A stretch of 64,000 bases of DNA from Ahrensia sp. (GCA_002698425.1 NZXU01000100.1:1-64000); one strand, 5' to 3'; positions 18,145-26,510 are shown, counted from the first letter of the stretch. The notes: generated by a model not told the origin, from the sequence alone. Numbers and translations are program-made.

Positions 18145-18750
18145 TTACTTCGCGGCCCGGCAGACGACCGGCACGGAATAGGCGATCAGCCGCGAGCCGA
18201 CCTCGGCTCCGCTATGCCTTCCATTGCGATTATGCACCTTGGAATCGGCGAATGCGTCAAAGCGGATCTTGGCCTTGGCGGTCACCTTCCACTCCTTCTT
18301 CAGCACATTGGCCTTGGAGACGCCCTTCTTCATCTGGGCTTTCAGGTTGGAGACGCAGGCCGCGCCCGGCGACGTGAACCATCGCGTCTTGTTGAGCTCG
18401 ATCGGGACTTTCACCGACTTCTTGTAGACGCCCCAGCCATCGGTCTTTCCCGAGGAGTGCATGAAGATGGTCTCCTCGTAAGGCACCCTCTTCTGGTGGG
18501 TCGATCCGATGGCGGTGGTATAGACGGCGTTCGATCCCCTGGCCTTGGCGAACAGCCGCAGCAGATAGGTGTGCGACGAATTCTCGTAGCTCGTATAGCC
18601 GTTTGAGTTGGCGCGCACGATGGCCGGCTTCAGGTCGATGCCTTCGGCGACCATGTTGACCTTCTCGAAGCGCGAGCCGGCCTCGGCGGTCGACGCGATG
18701 GCGACGATCGCGGCGGCGGCCGTCAGGCGGATTGCGTATGCATGTTTCAT
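18145..18750 (-). CDS. Secreted protein of unknown function
   Basis: A 201-residue protein with a clear signal peptide (MKHAYAIRLTAAAAIVAIASTAEA, cut after residue 24). The mature part is basic with long beta-prone runs and only two Cys (AACVSN and PVVCRAAK), which could form a disulfide across the C-terminal half. I do not recognise a family. It probably acts in the periplasm. It is followed by the hairpin before hisS. Confidence 0.72.
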   Translation of the reverse strand: MKHAYAIRLTAAAAIVAIASTAEAGSRFEKVNMVAEGIDLKPAIVRANSNGYTSYENSSHTYLLRLFAKARGSNAVYTTAIGSTHQKRVPYEETIFMHSSGKTDGWGVYKKSVKVPIELNKTRWFTSPGAACVSNLKAQMKKGVSKANVLKKEWKVTAKAKIRFDAFADSKVHNRNGRHSGAEVGSRLIAYSVPVVCRAAK

Positions 18751-18861
18751 GTCGTTTTCCTCAGATGAAAATGTCCGCGGCGGGGCGCGGACGTTGGTTG
18801 GGGTGCTATCTGGGGAAAAGCGCGGATTTCGCCTGTGCCGTCGCGCACAGGCCGGATTTTT

Positions 18862-19254
18862 CTATTTTGGCCCAAGCGTTTGCGGCGGCGGGGGCAGATA
18901 GGGCATCGTCACCTCCGGCGGCCTGTAGCGCATCGTCATGTCGACGATGACCCTCTTGTTCGCGCCCGGCGGCGTGGGAATGACGGCCTCGGCCCGCCGG
19001 GGCCGGTCGAGGACGCGGCCGCGGATAAGCGGATCGCGCGCGGTGTCCTGCTCGATCCGGAAACCGTTGAAGCGCGTGACGCCGTCCCGCTCGATCAGGC
19101 CGCGCGCCGTGTCATCCGCCTGCGCCGCCGTGGCGCCGAGAAGCGCTATTGCGCATGAAAAGGCCGCCCGGCGGATTTTTACCGCCGGACGGGCCTTCGA
19201 AGAGCCGGGGGAAATGCCGGCCTTGCGGCTTATCGCATATAGGGCGAGATGCAC
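18862..19254 (-). CDS. Putative secreted Pro-rich protein with uncertain start
   Basis: This frame codes for a convincing signal peptide, KIRRAAFSCAIALLGATAAQA, followed by a ~75-residue mature part ending in PPPPQTLGPK. No normal start is at the expected position: the codon before KIRR (19182) is GTA. The only in-frame start is GTG 19254, without a good ribosome-binding site, inside the end of the next gene and upstream of that gene's terminator. It may therefore be a gene with an unusual start or one that has lost its start. The family is not recognised. Confidence 0.42.
   Translation of the reverse strand: MHLALYAISRKAGISPGSSKARPAVKIRRAAFSCAIALLGATAAQADDTARGLIERDGVTRFNGFRIEQDTARDPLIRGRVLDRPRRAEAVIPTPPGANKRVIVDMTMRYRPPEVTMPYLPPPPQTLGPK
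19158..19195 (-). terminator. Rho-independent terminator of the first BA14K gene
   Basis: Minus-strand stem GGCCCGTCCGGCGG / CCGCCGGGCGGCC (19182-19195 and 19162-19174) with loop TAAAAAT, followed by TTTT. It lies 35 bases after the stop of the gene at 19230-19664 and inside the N-terminal coding part of the uncertain gene at 18862-19254. Confidence 0.7.
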
Positions 19255-19664
19255 TGTTTGCGCGGTCCGTTATAGGGCTGGAACGTGTTGTCCCGGTAAC
19301 GATAGCTCCGATAGCGGTCGTCGCACCAGCGGTAATGCGCGCGAGAGAGGTGGATCGTGCGGCCCTGCTGGACCTGCGGCGCGATCAGCAGCCCGAGAGT
19401 GAAGGCGGCAGCCGGAAACCAGAAGCCGTTATGATAGCGATAGCCCGGCCGCTTGTGGCGGTAGCCGCGCCGGCCATTGTAGTAAAAATGGCCGTCTCGC
19501 TTGTAAAAGCCGCGATGGTGGTGGCGGCGATGATCGACCTGGACAAGAAGGTTGCCGGTCTCGGCGGTAGGCTGCGCCGGCAGCGGCGCGGCCGTGGTGG
19601 ACGCGACAGCGCCCAGGCTGACGCTTGCGCTCAGCAAGGCGGATGCAAGATACTTGGCGAACAT
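19230..19664 (-). CDS. BA14K-like secreted protein, copy 1
   Basis: A 144-residue protein with a signal peptide (MFAKYLASALLSASVSLGAVASTTAAP). It has a His/Arg/Tyr-rich centre (HRRHHHRGFYKR; RRGYRHKRPGYRYHNG), a hydrophobic strand (AAAFTLGLLIA) and a BA14K-type C-terminus (HYRWCDDRYRSYRYRDNTFQPYNGPRKQC). BA14K is a Brucella immunoreactive 14-kDa protein implicated in lectin-like behaviour; the family is typical of Rhizobiales. The two C-terminal Cys are conserved in the second copy. Confidence 0.9.
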   Translation of the reverse strand: MFAKYLASALLSASVSLGAVASTTAAPLPAQPTAETGNLLVQVDHRRHHHRGFYKRDGHFYYNGRRGYRHKRPGYRYHNGFWFPAAAFTLGLLIAPQVQQGRTIHLSRAHYRWCDDRYRSYRYRDNTFQPYNGPRKQCISPYMR

Positions 19665-19752
19665 GGTCGTGCTCCTCTCGAAGGGGCGTTGGCCCCGTTT
19701 CTGTCCCTCGAAAGGAAAACGTCGCAGCCGGCGAGCGGTTCCCGCCCTGGTC

Positions 19753-20181
19753 TCAGCGAACCCGCCTGAGATAGGGCGAAACGCACTGTTTGCGCGGCTC
19801 GTAATAGGGCTTGAACGTGTTGTCCCAGCGGCGATAGCTGAGGTAACGGCGCTCGCACCAGCGGTAGTGATGCTCGGTCAGCTGGAAGGTCGGCTCGTAG
19901 CTCGGTGCGGGCACGATGATGACGCCGTAGGAAAAGGCGCTGTGGGGGAACCAGTAGCCGCCATGATAGCGATAGCCGTGCCGGCGGTGCGTATAGCCCC
20001 TGTATCCGTTCCAGTGCGGTTTGCCGTGCCGCCAGTAGATGCCGCCATGCACCGGCGTGGCGAGGGTCTTCGGCGGATCGGCGGCGATAGGCACCGGCGG
20101 CAGCGCCTGGCCCGGTTGCGGCAGCGCCGCGACGGCGGCCAGCGACAGGAGGCAGGCGGTCAGGATCGATGTCGGTTTCAT
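19753..20181 (-). CDS. BA14K-like secreted protein, copy 2
   Basis: A 142-residue paralogue of the neighbouring gene. It has a signal peptide (MKPTSILTACLLSLAAVAALPQPGQA), a His/Tyr-rich centre (RRHGYRYHGGYWFPHSAF) and the C-terminal motif HYRWCERRYLSYRRWDNTF-PRKQCVSPYLR. The shared C-terminal half but different N-terminal spacer suggests an older tandem duplication. It is probably periplasmic or surface-located. It is transcribed ahead of copy 1 with an 88-base gap. Confidence 0.9.
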   Translation of the reverse strand: MKPTSILTACLLSLAAVAALPQPGQALPPVPIAADPPKTLATPVHGGIYWRHGKPHWNGYRGYTHRRHGYRYHGGYWFPHSAFSYGVIIVPAPSYEPTFQLTEHHYRWCERRYLSYRRWDNTFKPYYEPRKQCVSPYLRRVR

Positions 20182-20315
20182 GCGGGGTCTCCCGAACGAA
20201 TGTCTGTCCCTTCATGCCAAGTATAGGCGATGCCGCCGCCATCGGTAAAATCACAACTGCGAGGTGACTTCGCGTCATGCGTGTTATACTGGCCGGGAGG
20301 GAGGGGCGACTCGGC

Positions 20316-20867
20316 ATGACTGGTCCGTTACATATGCTGTTCGACACGGCCATCGGGCGCTGCGGCATCGCCTGGGGCGATGACGGGATTGTGGCGGTGA
20401 GCTTTCCGGAGGTCGACGACGCCAGGACCCGGCAGCGCCTGCTGCGCCGCGCGCCGGATGCAGGCGAAACGGACGCACCGCCGGATGCGATCGCGCAGGT
20501 GATCGAGGGGATCCGCGCGTTGGCCCTCGGCGGGACGGCCCGCTTCGACGACGCCGAACTGGACTGGAAGGGCGTGCCGTCCTTCGACCGCAGCGTCTAT
20601 GCGCTGACCCGCGCGATCGGCCCGGGCGAAATGCGCACCTATGGAGAGCTGGCGCGCGATCTTGGCGACATCGCCCTGTCGCGCCAGGTCGGCCAGTCGC
20701 TCGGCAGCAACCCCTTCCCGATCGTCGTGCCCTGCCATCGCGTCGTCGGCGCGAACGGCGTCATGACCGGCTTCTCGGCGCCCGGCGGCGTCGAGACCAA
20801 GCGGCGGCTTCTGAAGATCGAGGGCGCGATCGGCCCGGACCTGCTCGACCTGCTGGGACCGACCTAG
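20316..20867 (+). CDS. ogt: Methylated-DNA-protein-cysteine methyltransferase
   Basis: A 183-residue O6-alkylguanine repair protein. It moves the alkyl group to its own Cys in the PCHR motif (IVVPCHRVVGANG) and is used once. The helix-turn-helix region (GEMRTYGELARDLGD...QVGQSLGSNP) and C-terminal GFSAPGGVETKRRLL are present. ATG 20316 (MTGPLHMLF) has GAGGGG nine bases before it. It is convergent with DUF1801-tag, so two alkylation-repair genes face each other. Confidence 0.93.
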   Translation: MTGPLHMLFDTAIGRCGIAWGDDGIVAVSFPEVDDARTRQRLLRRAPDAGETDAPPDAIAQVIEGIRALALGGTARFDDAELDWKGVPSFDRSVYALTRAIGPGEMRTYGELARDLGDIALSRQVGQSLGSNPFPIVVPCHRVVGANGVMTGFSAPGGVETKRRLLKIEGAIGPDLLDLLGPT

Positions 20868-21220
20868 CGCCGGTTTCGAAAATAGGTCAGCGCCATGGCG
20901 ATGCAGTGCTTCGTCTCGGCGGCTGGGATCGCGTCGCCGGGTTTGAAGACCAGCGCGCGATTGCCCTCGAAGGTGAAGCTGTCGGGATAGAGCTCGCGGA
21001 ACCGGTCGACCAGCTTCGTGTGGCAGATGAACAGCAGCGCGACGGTGCCGTCGTCGCGCATGGCGAGGCGGACCGAGCTGCCGATGCGCGGCCTCGCCGG
21101 CGTGAAGCTCGGCTCGCCCCATTTCAGGCTCTCCGAGAGATCGCCGACGCCTTCGGTCTCGCGCGCCGTCACGAAGATGAGCGCGCGCAGTTCCTCGTAA
21201 AGCGTCTGCGCCTCCGTCAC
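20864..21220 (-). CDS. DUF1801 family protein
   Basis: A 118-residue protein of the DUF1801 (YdhG/YjhG-like) group. It has the core LSESLKWGEPSFTP and a C-terminal Phe-Arg-rich strand region (RALVFKPGDAIP). The function is unknown. GTG 21220 is chosen because it overlaps the tag stop by four bases (GTGA), which implies coupled translation; the frame remains open upstream inside tag. Its stop overlaps the ogt stop region by four bases on the other strand. Confidence 0.85.
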   Translation of the reverse strand: MTEAQTLYEELRALIFVTARETEGVGDLSESLKWGEPSFTPARPRIGSSVRLAMRDDGTVALLFICHTKLVDRFRELYPDSFTFEGNRALVFKPGDAIPAAETKHCIAMALTYFRNRR

Positions 21221-21843
21221 GTCGGTCTCGTGAAGGCGACGCGGGCCGCCTCGACTTCCGGGCGGCAATAGCAGCCCTCGACATGGTCGTTCACCAGCCC
21301 CATCGCCTGCATGAAGGCATAGACGGTCGTCGGGCCGACGAAGGACCAGCCGCGCTTCTTCAGATCCTTCGAGATCGCGGTGGAGACGGGGGTCTTCGGA
21401 ATGGCGCGCAGCGTTGCCCAGTCATACCGGTCGGGCCGCTCGGGGGCCGGCGGTTCGTGCGACCAGAAATAGGCGGCGAGCGAGCCGAACTCGTCGCGCA
21501 GTTCCAGCGCGCGCTTCGCATTGTTGATCGTCGAGACGATCTTGCCGCGATGGCGGATGATGCCGGCGTCCTGCACCAGCCGCTCGACATCCTCGTCGGT
21601 AAACTGCGCGACTTTCTCGAAATCGAAACCGGCGAAACCGGCGCGGAAATTCTCGCGCTTGCGCAGGATCGTCAGCCAGGACAGGCCCGACTGGAAGCCC
21701 TCGAGGCAGATTTTCTCGAACAGCCGAATATCGTCCGAAACGGGCCGGCCCCACTCCCGGTCGTGATAGGCGAGATAGTCGTCCTGGTTGCCGTGCCACG
21801 CGCAGCGGGTCTTGCCATCCGGTCCCTCGATCAGTCCGTCCAC
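21217..21843 (-). CDS. tag: DNA-3-methyladenine glycosylase I
   Basis: A 208-residue TagA-type glycosylase that removes 3-methyladenine from DNA in base excision repair. It has the family start RCAWHGNQDDYLAYHDREWGRP and LFEKICLEGFQSGLSWLTILRKRENFR, carrying the substrate-contact residues. Zinc ligands at both ends are visible (Cys near 14, His near 17 and C-terminal HVEGCYCR). DUF1801 overlaps its stop. The nearby convergent ogt makes this a small alkylation-repair locus. Confidence 0.95.
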   Translation of the reverse strand: MDGLIEGPDGKTRCAWHGNQDDYLAYHDREWGRPVSDDIRLFEKICLEGFQSGLSWLTILRKRENFRAGFAGFDFEKVAQFTDEDVERLVQDAGIIRHRGKIVSTINNAKRALELRDEFGSLAAYFWSHEPPAPERPDRYDWATLRAIPKTPVSTAISKDLKKRGWSFVGPTTVYAFMQAMGLVNDHVEGCYCRPEVEAARVAFTRPT

Positions 21844-22051
21844 TGCGTTAACTCCCTCTCCGGCCCGTTCATCGTTGATTCACCAATCGTCGCAACCCGC
21901 GGGTAACCTTGACAACAGATTGATGCGGTGAATCGCGTTTTACCTGTCTGCGATTCATAATTGGGTGGGACCGCTCCGTCATGCTTGCGGACGGGCGACT
22001 GCTGACAGCCTGTGTCAGCAGCGTGATGACGATCAGTAGAGAGTACGTCAG

Positions 22052-22810
22052 ATGAAACCTGCAAGCCTTTTGGCGGCGCTTGCCGCCATGACAATCGCGA
22101 TGGCCTTTCCGGCGTCCGCGCAGGAGCGCTATGGCTCCAAACCGCCGGTCGTGCTGAGCCCGGACCTTGCCGCGCCCTGGGTGCTGCAACTGAAGAACCG
22201 CTCCATCACCGGCACCTCGGTGCGCTCCAACGCGCAGAAGGTGATCTTCCGCAAGCCGACGGTGGCGCCCGCGCGACGCGGCCAGGTGCAGCGTAACCAG
22301 GTGCAACGTGTCGCCGTCCAGCGGCCCGCCAACCCGGCGCAGACGCGCGGGATGGACCCGATCTACCTGCCGCGCACGGTCAACTTCAACGGGCCGGAAG
22401 GCGCGGGCACGATCATCATCGATACGAATGACAAGTTCCTCTATCTCGTTCAGGACAACGGCACGGCGATCCGCTACGGCGTCGGCGTCGGCAAGCCCGG
22501 CTTCGAATGGGCCGGCACGCACAAGATCACGCGCAAGGCGGAATGGCCGTCCTGGCATCCGCCGGCGGAGATGATCGCGCGCGAGAAGGCCAAGGGCCAC
22601 ATCCTGCCGATCATGATGGAAGGCGGGCCGAACAACCCGCTCGGCGCGCGCGCCCTCTATCTCGGCTCGACGCTCTACCGCATCCACGGCACCAACCAGC
22701 CCTGGACCATCGGCATGGCCGTTTCATCGGGCTGCATCCGCATGCGCAACGAGGATGTGATGGATCTCTATACCCGTGTCGGAGTCGGCACGCGCGTCAT
22801 CGTCAAGTAA
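22052..22810 (+). CDS. L,D-transpeptidase (YkuD family)
   Basis: A 252-residue exported enzyme. It has a signal peptide (MKPASLLAALAAMTIAMAFPASA) and a basic linker (about residues 60-105). The YkuD domain covers about residues 118-252 and has the catalytic pair in RIHGTNQPW...SSGCIRM (His and Cys). Such enzymes make 3-3 peptidoglycan crosslinks or attach outer-membrane proteins to the wall. ORF length is normal and a strong terminator follows. Single transcription unit. Confidence 0.93.
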   Translation: MKPASLLAALAAMTIAMAFPASAQERYGSKPPVVLSPDLAAPWVLQLKNRSITGTSVRSNAQKVIFRKPTVAPARRGQVQRNQVQRVAVQRPANPAQTRGMDPIYLPRTVNFNGPEGAGTIIIDTNDKFLYLVQDNGTAIRYGVGVGKPGFEWAGTHKITRKAEWPSWHPPAEMIAREKAKGHILPIMMEGGPNNPLGARALYLGSTLYRIHGTNQPWTIGMAVSSGCIRMRNEDVMDLYTRVGVGTRVIVK

Positions 22811-22835
22811 TCCGGACACCGCGGGGGAGCGGGTG

Positions 22836-22872
22836 GCGGTCGCCGTTTCATAACGGCGGCCGCTTCTTTTTT
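22836..22872 (+). terminator. Rho-independent terminator after the L,D-transpeptidase
   Basis: Perfect stem GCGGTCGCCGTT / AACGGCGGCCGC (one mismatch-like G-T position) with loop TCAT, then TTCTTTTTT. It starts 26 bases after the stop. Confidence 0.88.
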
Positions 22873-22882
22873 CGAGACGGGA

Positions 22883-24493
22883 TCAGTGTCCGCCGCCGAA
22901 GGCGCCGGTCTTCACCGAATAATTGACCGCGAGCCCGTATTCCGGGTCGTCGTCGGAATCGACCATCAACTGGCCCGCCTTGTTCAGCAGGCGATGGCAG
23001 TCATGCGATAGATGGCGCAGCACGAGGTTCTTGCCCTGCGCCTCGTATTTTCCCGCGAGATCCTCGATCGCCTGCAGCGCCGACTGGTCGACGACGCGGC
23101 TGTTCATGAAATCGATCATCACGGTCTGCGGGTCGGAGACCGGATTGAACAGTTCGGCGAAACCGTCGGTCGAGCCGAAGAACAGCGGCCCCTCGATCTG
23201 GTAGACCTTCGCGCCTTCCGGGGTGATATGCGACTTGGCGTGGATGCGCGTGGCGTTGTTCCACGCATAAGCCAGCGCCGAGACCACCACGCCGACGACC
23301 ACCGCGACGGCCAGGTCGCTGACGACGGTGACGACCGTCACCAGCACGATCACGGCGGCGTCCATCAGCGGAATGCGGCGCATGATCTTCAGCGTCTGCC
23401 AGGCGAAGGTGCCGATCACCACCATGAACATGACGCCGACGAGCGCCGCGAGCGGGATTTGTTCGATCAGCGGCGAGGCGACGAGGATGAAGGCGAGCAG
23501 GAAGAGCGCCGCCGAAATGCCGGACAGACGGAAGCGGCCGCCCGATTTCACATTGATCATCGACTGGCCGATCATCGCGCAGCCGCCCATGCCGCCGAAA
23601 AAGCCGGTCACGACATTGGCCGCGCCCTGCGCGATGCATTCCTTCGACGCGCCGCCGCGCTGGCCGGTGATCTCGCCGACGAGGTTGAGCGTCAGGAGGC
23701 TCTCGATCAGGCCGATGGCGGCGAGGATGACCGCATAGGGGACGATGACTTCCAGCGTTTCGAAAGTCAGCGGCACGGTCGGCAGGTGGAAGGCGGGCAG
23801 CCCGCCCTCGATCGACGCCATGTCGCCGACGCGCGGAACGTCGATGCCGAAGAAGATGACGATCGCCGCGACGACCGCGATGCCGGCGAGCGGCGCCGGA
23901 ATGGCGCTGGTCAGTTTCGGCACGGCCCAGATGATCGCCATGGTGGCGGCGACGAGGCCGAGCATGGTTACGAGCGGCCAGCCGGACATCCACTGCATCG
24001 AGCCGTCGGGGGCGTGGACTTTGAACTGGGTCAGCTGCGCCAGGAAGATCACGATGGCGAGGCCGTTGACGAAACCGAGCATCACCGGATGCGGGACGAG
24101 CCGGATGAACTTGCCGAGGTGGAAGACGCCGGCCAGCACCTGCAGGATGCCCATCAGAACGACCGTTGCGAACAGATATTCGACGCCATGCGAGGCGACG
24201 AGCGAGACCATCACCACGGCCAGCGCGCCCGTCGCGCCCGAGATCATGCCGGGCCGGCCGCCGAAGACGGAGGTGATCAGGCCGACGATGAAGGCGGCGT
24301 AGAGGCCGACCAGCGGATGCACGCCGGCGACGAAGGCAAAGGCCACCGCCTCGGGCACCAGCGCAAGCGCCACGGTGAGGCCGGACAGCAATTCGGTCTT
24401 GATGGTCAGCGGATTGAGGAGGGCAAAGGCGCTGCGGTCGCGGCCGGCAAATGGAATGCGGCCGGCGAGCGCGGCTAGCGTCGCTCGTGTCAT
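22883..24493 (-). CDS. SulP-family inorganic anion transporter with STAS domain
   Basis: A 536-residue permease of the SulP/SLC26 group. About 11-14 hydrophobic helices are seen (from residue ~25 to ~400). They include the family motif near the N-terminus (GLTVALALVPEAVAFAFVAGVHPLVGLYAAF) and GQRGGASKECIAQGAANVVTGFFGG. A C-terminal STAS domain runs from residue ~425 onwards. The start ATG 24493 gives a short basic N-terminus; the same frame remains open far upstream but without homology. Sulfate, bicarbonate and other anions are known substrates, and which one applies here is not clear. It is divergent from a membrane-tethered regulator. Confidence 0.93.
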   Translation of the reverse strand: MTRATLAALAGRIPFAGRDRSAFALLNPLTIKTELLSGLTVALALVPEAVAFAFVAGVHPLVGLYAAFIVGLITSVFGGRPGMISGATGALAVVMVSLVASHGVEYLFATVVLMGILQVLAGVFHLGKFIRLVPHPVMLGFVNGLAIVIFLAQLTQFKVHAPDGSMQWMSGWPLVTMLGLVAATMAIIWAVPKLTSAIPAPLAGIAVVAAIVIFFGIDVPRVGDMASIEGGLPAFHLPTVPLTFETLEVIVPYAVILAAIGLIESLLTLNLVGEITGQRGGASKECIAQGAANVVTGFFGGMGGCAMIGQSMINVKSGGRFRLSGISAALFLLAFILVASPLIEQIPLAALVGVMFMVVIGTFAWQTLKIMRRIPLMDAAVIVLVTVVTVVSDLAVAVVVGVVVSALAYAWNNATRIHAKSHITPEGAKVYQIEGPLFFGSTDGFAELFNPVSDPQTVMIDFMNSRVVDQSALQAIEDLAGKYEAQGKNLVLRHLSHDCHRLLNKAGQLMVDSDDDPEYGLAVNYSVKTGAFGGGH

Positions 24494-24643
24494 GTAAAGT
24501 CGTTCCCTTTCTGGATTATGCCCAATGAACCGATTTAATGCTGCATTGCAACAGGAAATGCCGCATGGGAGCCATGCGCCGCCCATTTGCTGGACAAGCC
24601 GCGCGCCCGCGCGCAAGATCGCGGCCGGGAGGAATGACGTGAC

Positions 24644-25876
24644 ATGCTGAGACCGGCGCTGGTGATCCTGCTCGCGCTTGCGGGGCAAGCGCTGGCCGCC
24701 GAGGGCGACCGCGCGATCCGCAAGGTTGGCATACTCGCCTATCGCGGCGAGGAAGCGGCGATCGCACGCTGGCAGCCGACATTCGACGCGGTCGAGACGG
24801 CGGCGCCCGGCACGGATTTTCAGGTCGTGCCTCTGTCGCTCGACGGCGTGCGCTCGGCCCTGTCGCGCGGCGAGATCGACTATCTCTTCACCAATCCCGG
24901 CCATCTCTACCGGATGGTCGAGCGCGCCCGGCTGTTTCCGATGGTCAGCCTTCGCTCCGACCGGGAAGACGCCCCGCAGACCGGCAACCGGTTCGGCGCA
25001 GTGATCTTTGTGCGGGCCGACAACGACGCGATCACGACGCTGGCAGACCTGAAGGGCAAGCGGCTGGCGGCGATTGCACCCGACGCCTTTGGCGGTTTCG
25101 AGGTCGCCGCGGCGACGCTGGTGCGCAACGGCGTTGATCCCTGGCGCGATCTCGATTCGGTTGTCTTTCTCGGCTTTCCCCATGACGGCGTCATAGAAGC
25201 GGTCGTCGACGGGACCGTCGATGCGGGAACGGTGCGAACCGGCCTCCTGGAAGGCGCGGTCAAGGCGGGCAAGGTCGAAGCCTACCAGTTGAGGCTCCTC
25301 AATCCGTTGCGTGTGCCGGGTTTCGAACCGGCGCTTTCGACGGAATTGATGCCGGAATGGATATTGTCGTCGACGGCGACGGTCAGCGAGCCGGAGCGCC
25401 GCGCCGTCGCGATGGCGATGCTGGCGCTGGAGAGCGACCATCCGGCGGTCGTCGCCGGACAGTATGGCGGCTGGACGACGGTGCCCTCCGACGCCGCCGT
25501 GCGTAGCCTGCTGCAAATCGTCGACGAGGCCCGGCCCTCGGGCGAGGATCCCGGCGTCGCCCTGTCCGGCTTTCTCGCGGTAGCGGCGGGCGGCGTGCCG
25601 GTCGTGATCGCCATGCTGATCTACTGGCGCAGCCGGCAGGCCGTGCCGCTCAATGGCGGTCCCGCGCAGGCCGCGTCCGCCGACATACACCTGACGCCGC
25701 GCGAGCGCGAAATTCTCCACCTCGTCGGCGACGGCAAGACGACCAAGGAAATCGCCCGCGATCTCGGCATCAGCCCGAAGACGGTCGAGTTTCACCGCAG
25801 CCATCTGATGCGCAAATTCGAGGCCAGCAACATGGCCGAGCTGGTGCGCAAGGCCGGCGGCATGCTCGCCGCCTGA
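24644..25876 (+). CDS. Membrane-tethered PhnD-like sensor fused to LuxR-type DNA-binding domain
   Basis: A 410-residue protein with four parts in order: a signal peptide ([18 protein letters not shown]); a PhnD-like periplasmic binding domain (about 24-295, with [37 protein letters not shown] and [19 protein letters not shown]); one membrane helix (about 306-328); and a cytoplasmic LuxR/GerE helix-turn-helix (350-410, [22 protein letters not shown]...[16 protein letters not shown]). PhnD-like sensors of this type are known in TtrS-like sensor kinases; here no kinase or receiver lies between sensor and DNA-binding domain. I infer a one-chain transmembrane regulator. Divergent sulP and downstream DsrE-like genes are likely targets. 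Confidence 0.85.
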   Translation: MLRPALVILLALAGQALAAEGDRAIRKVGILAYRGEEAAIARWQPTFDAVETAAPGTDFQVVPLSLDGVRSALSRGEIDYLFTNPGHLYRMVERARLFPMVSLRSDREDAPQTGNRFGAVIFVRADNDAITTLADLKGKRLAAIAPDAFGGFEVAAATLVRNGVDPWRDLDSVVFLGFPHDGVIEAVVDGTVDAGTVRTGLLEGAVKAGKVEAYQLRLLNPLRVPGFEPALSTELMPEWILSSTATVSEPERRAVAMAMLALESDHPAVVAGQYGGWTTVPSDAAVRSLLQIVDEARPSGEDPGVALSGFLAVAAGGVPVVIAMLIYWRSRQAVPLNGGPAQAASADIHLTPREREILHLVGDGKTTKEIARDLGISPKTVEFHRSHLMRKFEASNMAELVRKAGGMLAA

Positions 25877-25902
25877 CGCCTGCGAAACCGGAACCAAGGG
25901 TA

Positions 25903-25914
25903 TACCCCGGGGTA
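25903..25914. promoter_or_regulatory. Perfect palindrome upstream of the DsrE-like gene
   Basis: TACCCCGGGGTA, a 12-base perfect palindrome 27 bases after the PhnD-LuxR gene and 100 bases before the DsrE-like start. The spacing suits an operator. Binding by the LuxR-type domain is only an inference. Confidence 0.4.
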
Positions 25915-26014
25915 ATCAGAGGCTCCGCCCAGCTAGTTTTCAGGCCCCTTCGCGCGGCACTGTCCGGCATTGCCGCGTGGAGGATGCGGCATCTGCCAAT
26001 CGGAGGATTACCCC

Positions 26015-26479
26015 ATGAAACTGATCACGAAACTCATTGCCATTGTCGCGTCCGCCATGGTCGTGGCGAGCGCCATGGCCGGCGCGTCGGCCGCAAACGA
26101 GCGATACGGCAAGCAGAAGGTCGTCTATCACATCAACTATAATGGCGGCGAGGCAGACAAGGCCTATCGCGGTGCGCTGCGCAACATCCAGAACCACATC
26201 AACGCGGTCGGCAAGGACAACATGGAGATCAAGGTCGTCCTGCATGGCAATGGCGTGGGGCTTCTCAAGAGCGCCAAGGCGAACGAGAAACTGCAGATGG
26301 ACGTGACCAGCCTGAAGACCCAGAATGTCGCATTCAATGTCTGCAACAACACCCTCGTCGGCCGCAACATCGACTACAACAAGGACCTGTTCGAGGTCTT
26401 CGAGGACGATATCGTGCCGTCGGGCGTGGCCGAGCTGAGCCGGTTGCAGATGATGGGCTACACCTACATCAAGCCCTGA
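26015..26479 (+). CDS. Secreted DsrE/DsrF-like protein
   Basis: A 154-residue protein starting at ATG 26015 after CGGAGG. It has a signal peptide (about residues 1-27, ending AGASAA). The mature part fits the DsrE/COG1416 fold: KVVYHINYNGGEADKAYRGALRNIQNHINA, then IKVVLHGNGVGLL, then a single conserved-position Cys in VAFNVCNNTL. DsrE-like proteins carry sulfur or persulfide in sulfur oxidation or reduction. This periplasmic single-Cys form has no known substrate. It lies downstream of the regulator gene, on the same strand. Confidence 0.85.
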   Translation: MKLITKLIAIVASAMVVASAMAGASAANERYGKQKVVYHINYNGGEADKAYRGALRNIQNHINAVGKDNMEIKVVLHGNGVGLLKSAKANEKLQMDVTSLKTQNVAFNVCNNTLVGRNIDYNKDLFEVFEDDIVPSGVAELSRLQMMGYTYIKP

Positions 26480-26510
26480 TCCCCGCCCTGCGGAAGAAGC
26501 TTCGGCCGGC

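Noticed and set aside
24494..25897. Open frame on the minus strand running upstream of the SulP gene through 25897
   Set aside because: The sulP start at 24493 has the family N-terminus; the upstream part is antisense to the PhnD-LuxR gene, has no homology and the repetitive Arg/Ala/Gly composition of shadow frames in GC-rich DNA.
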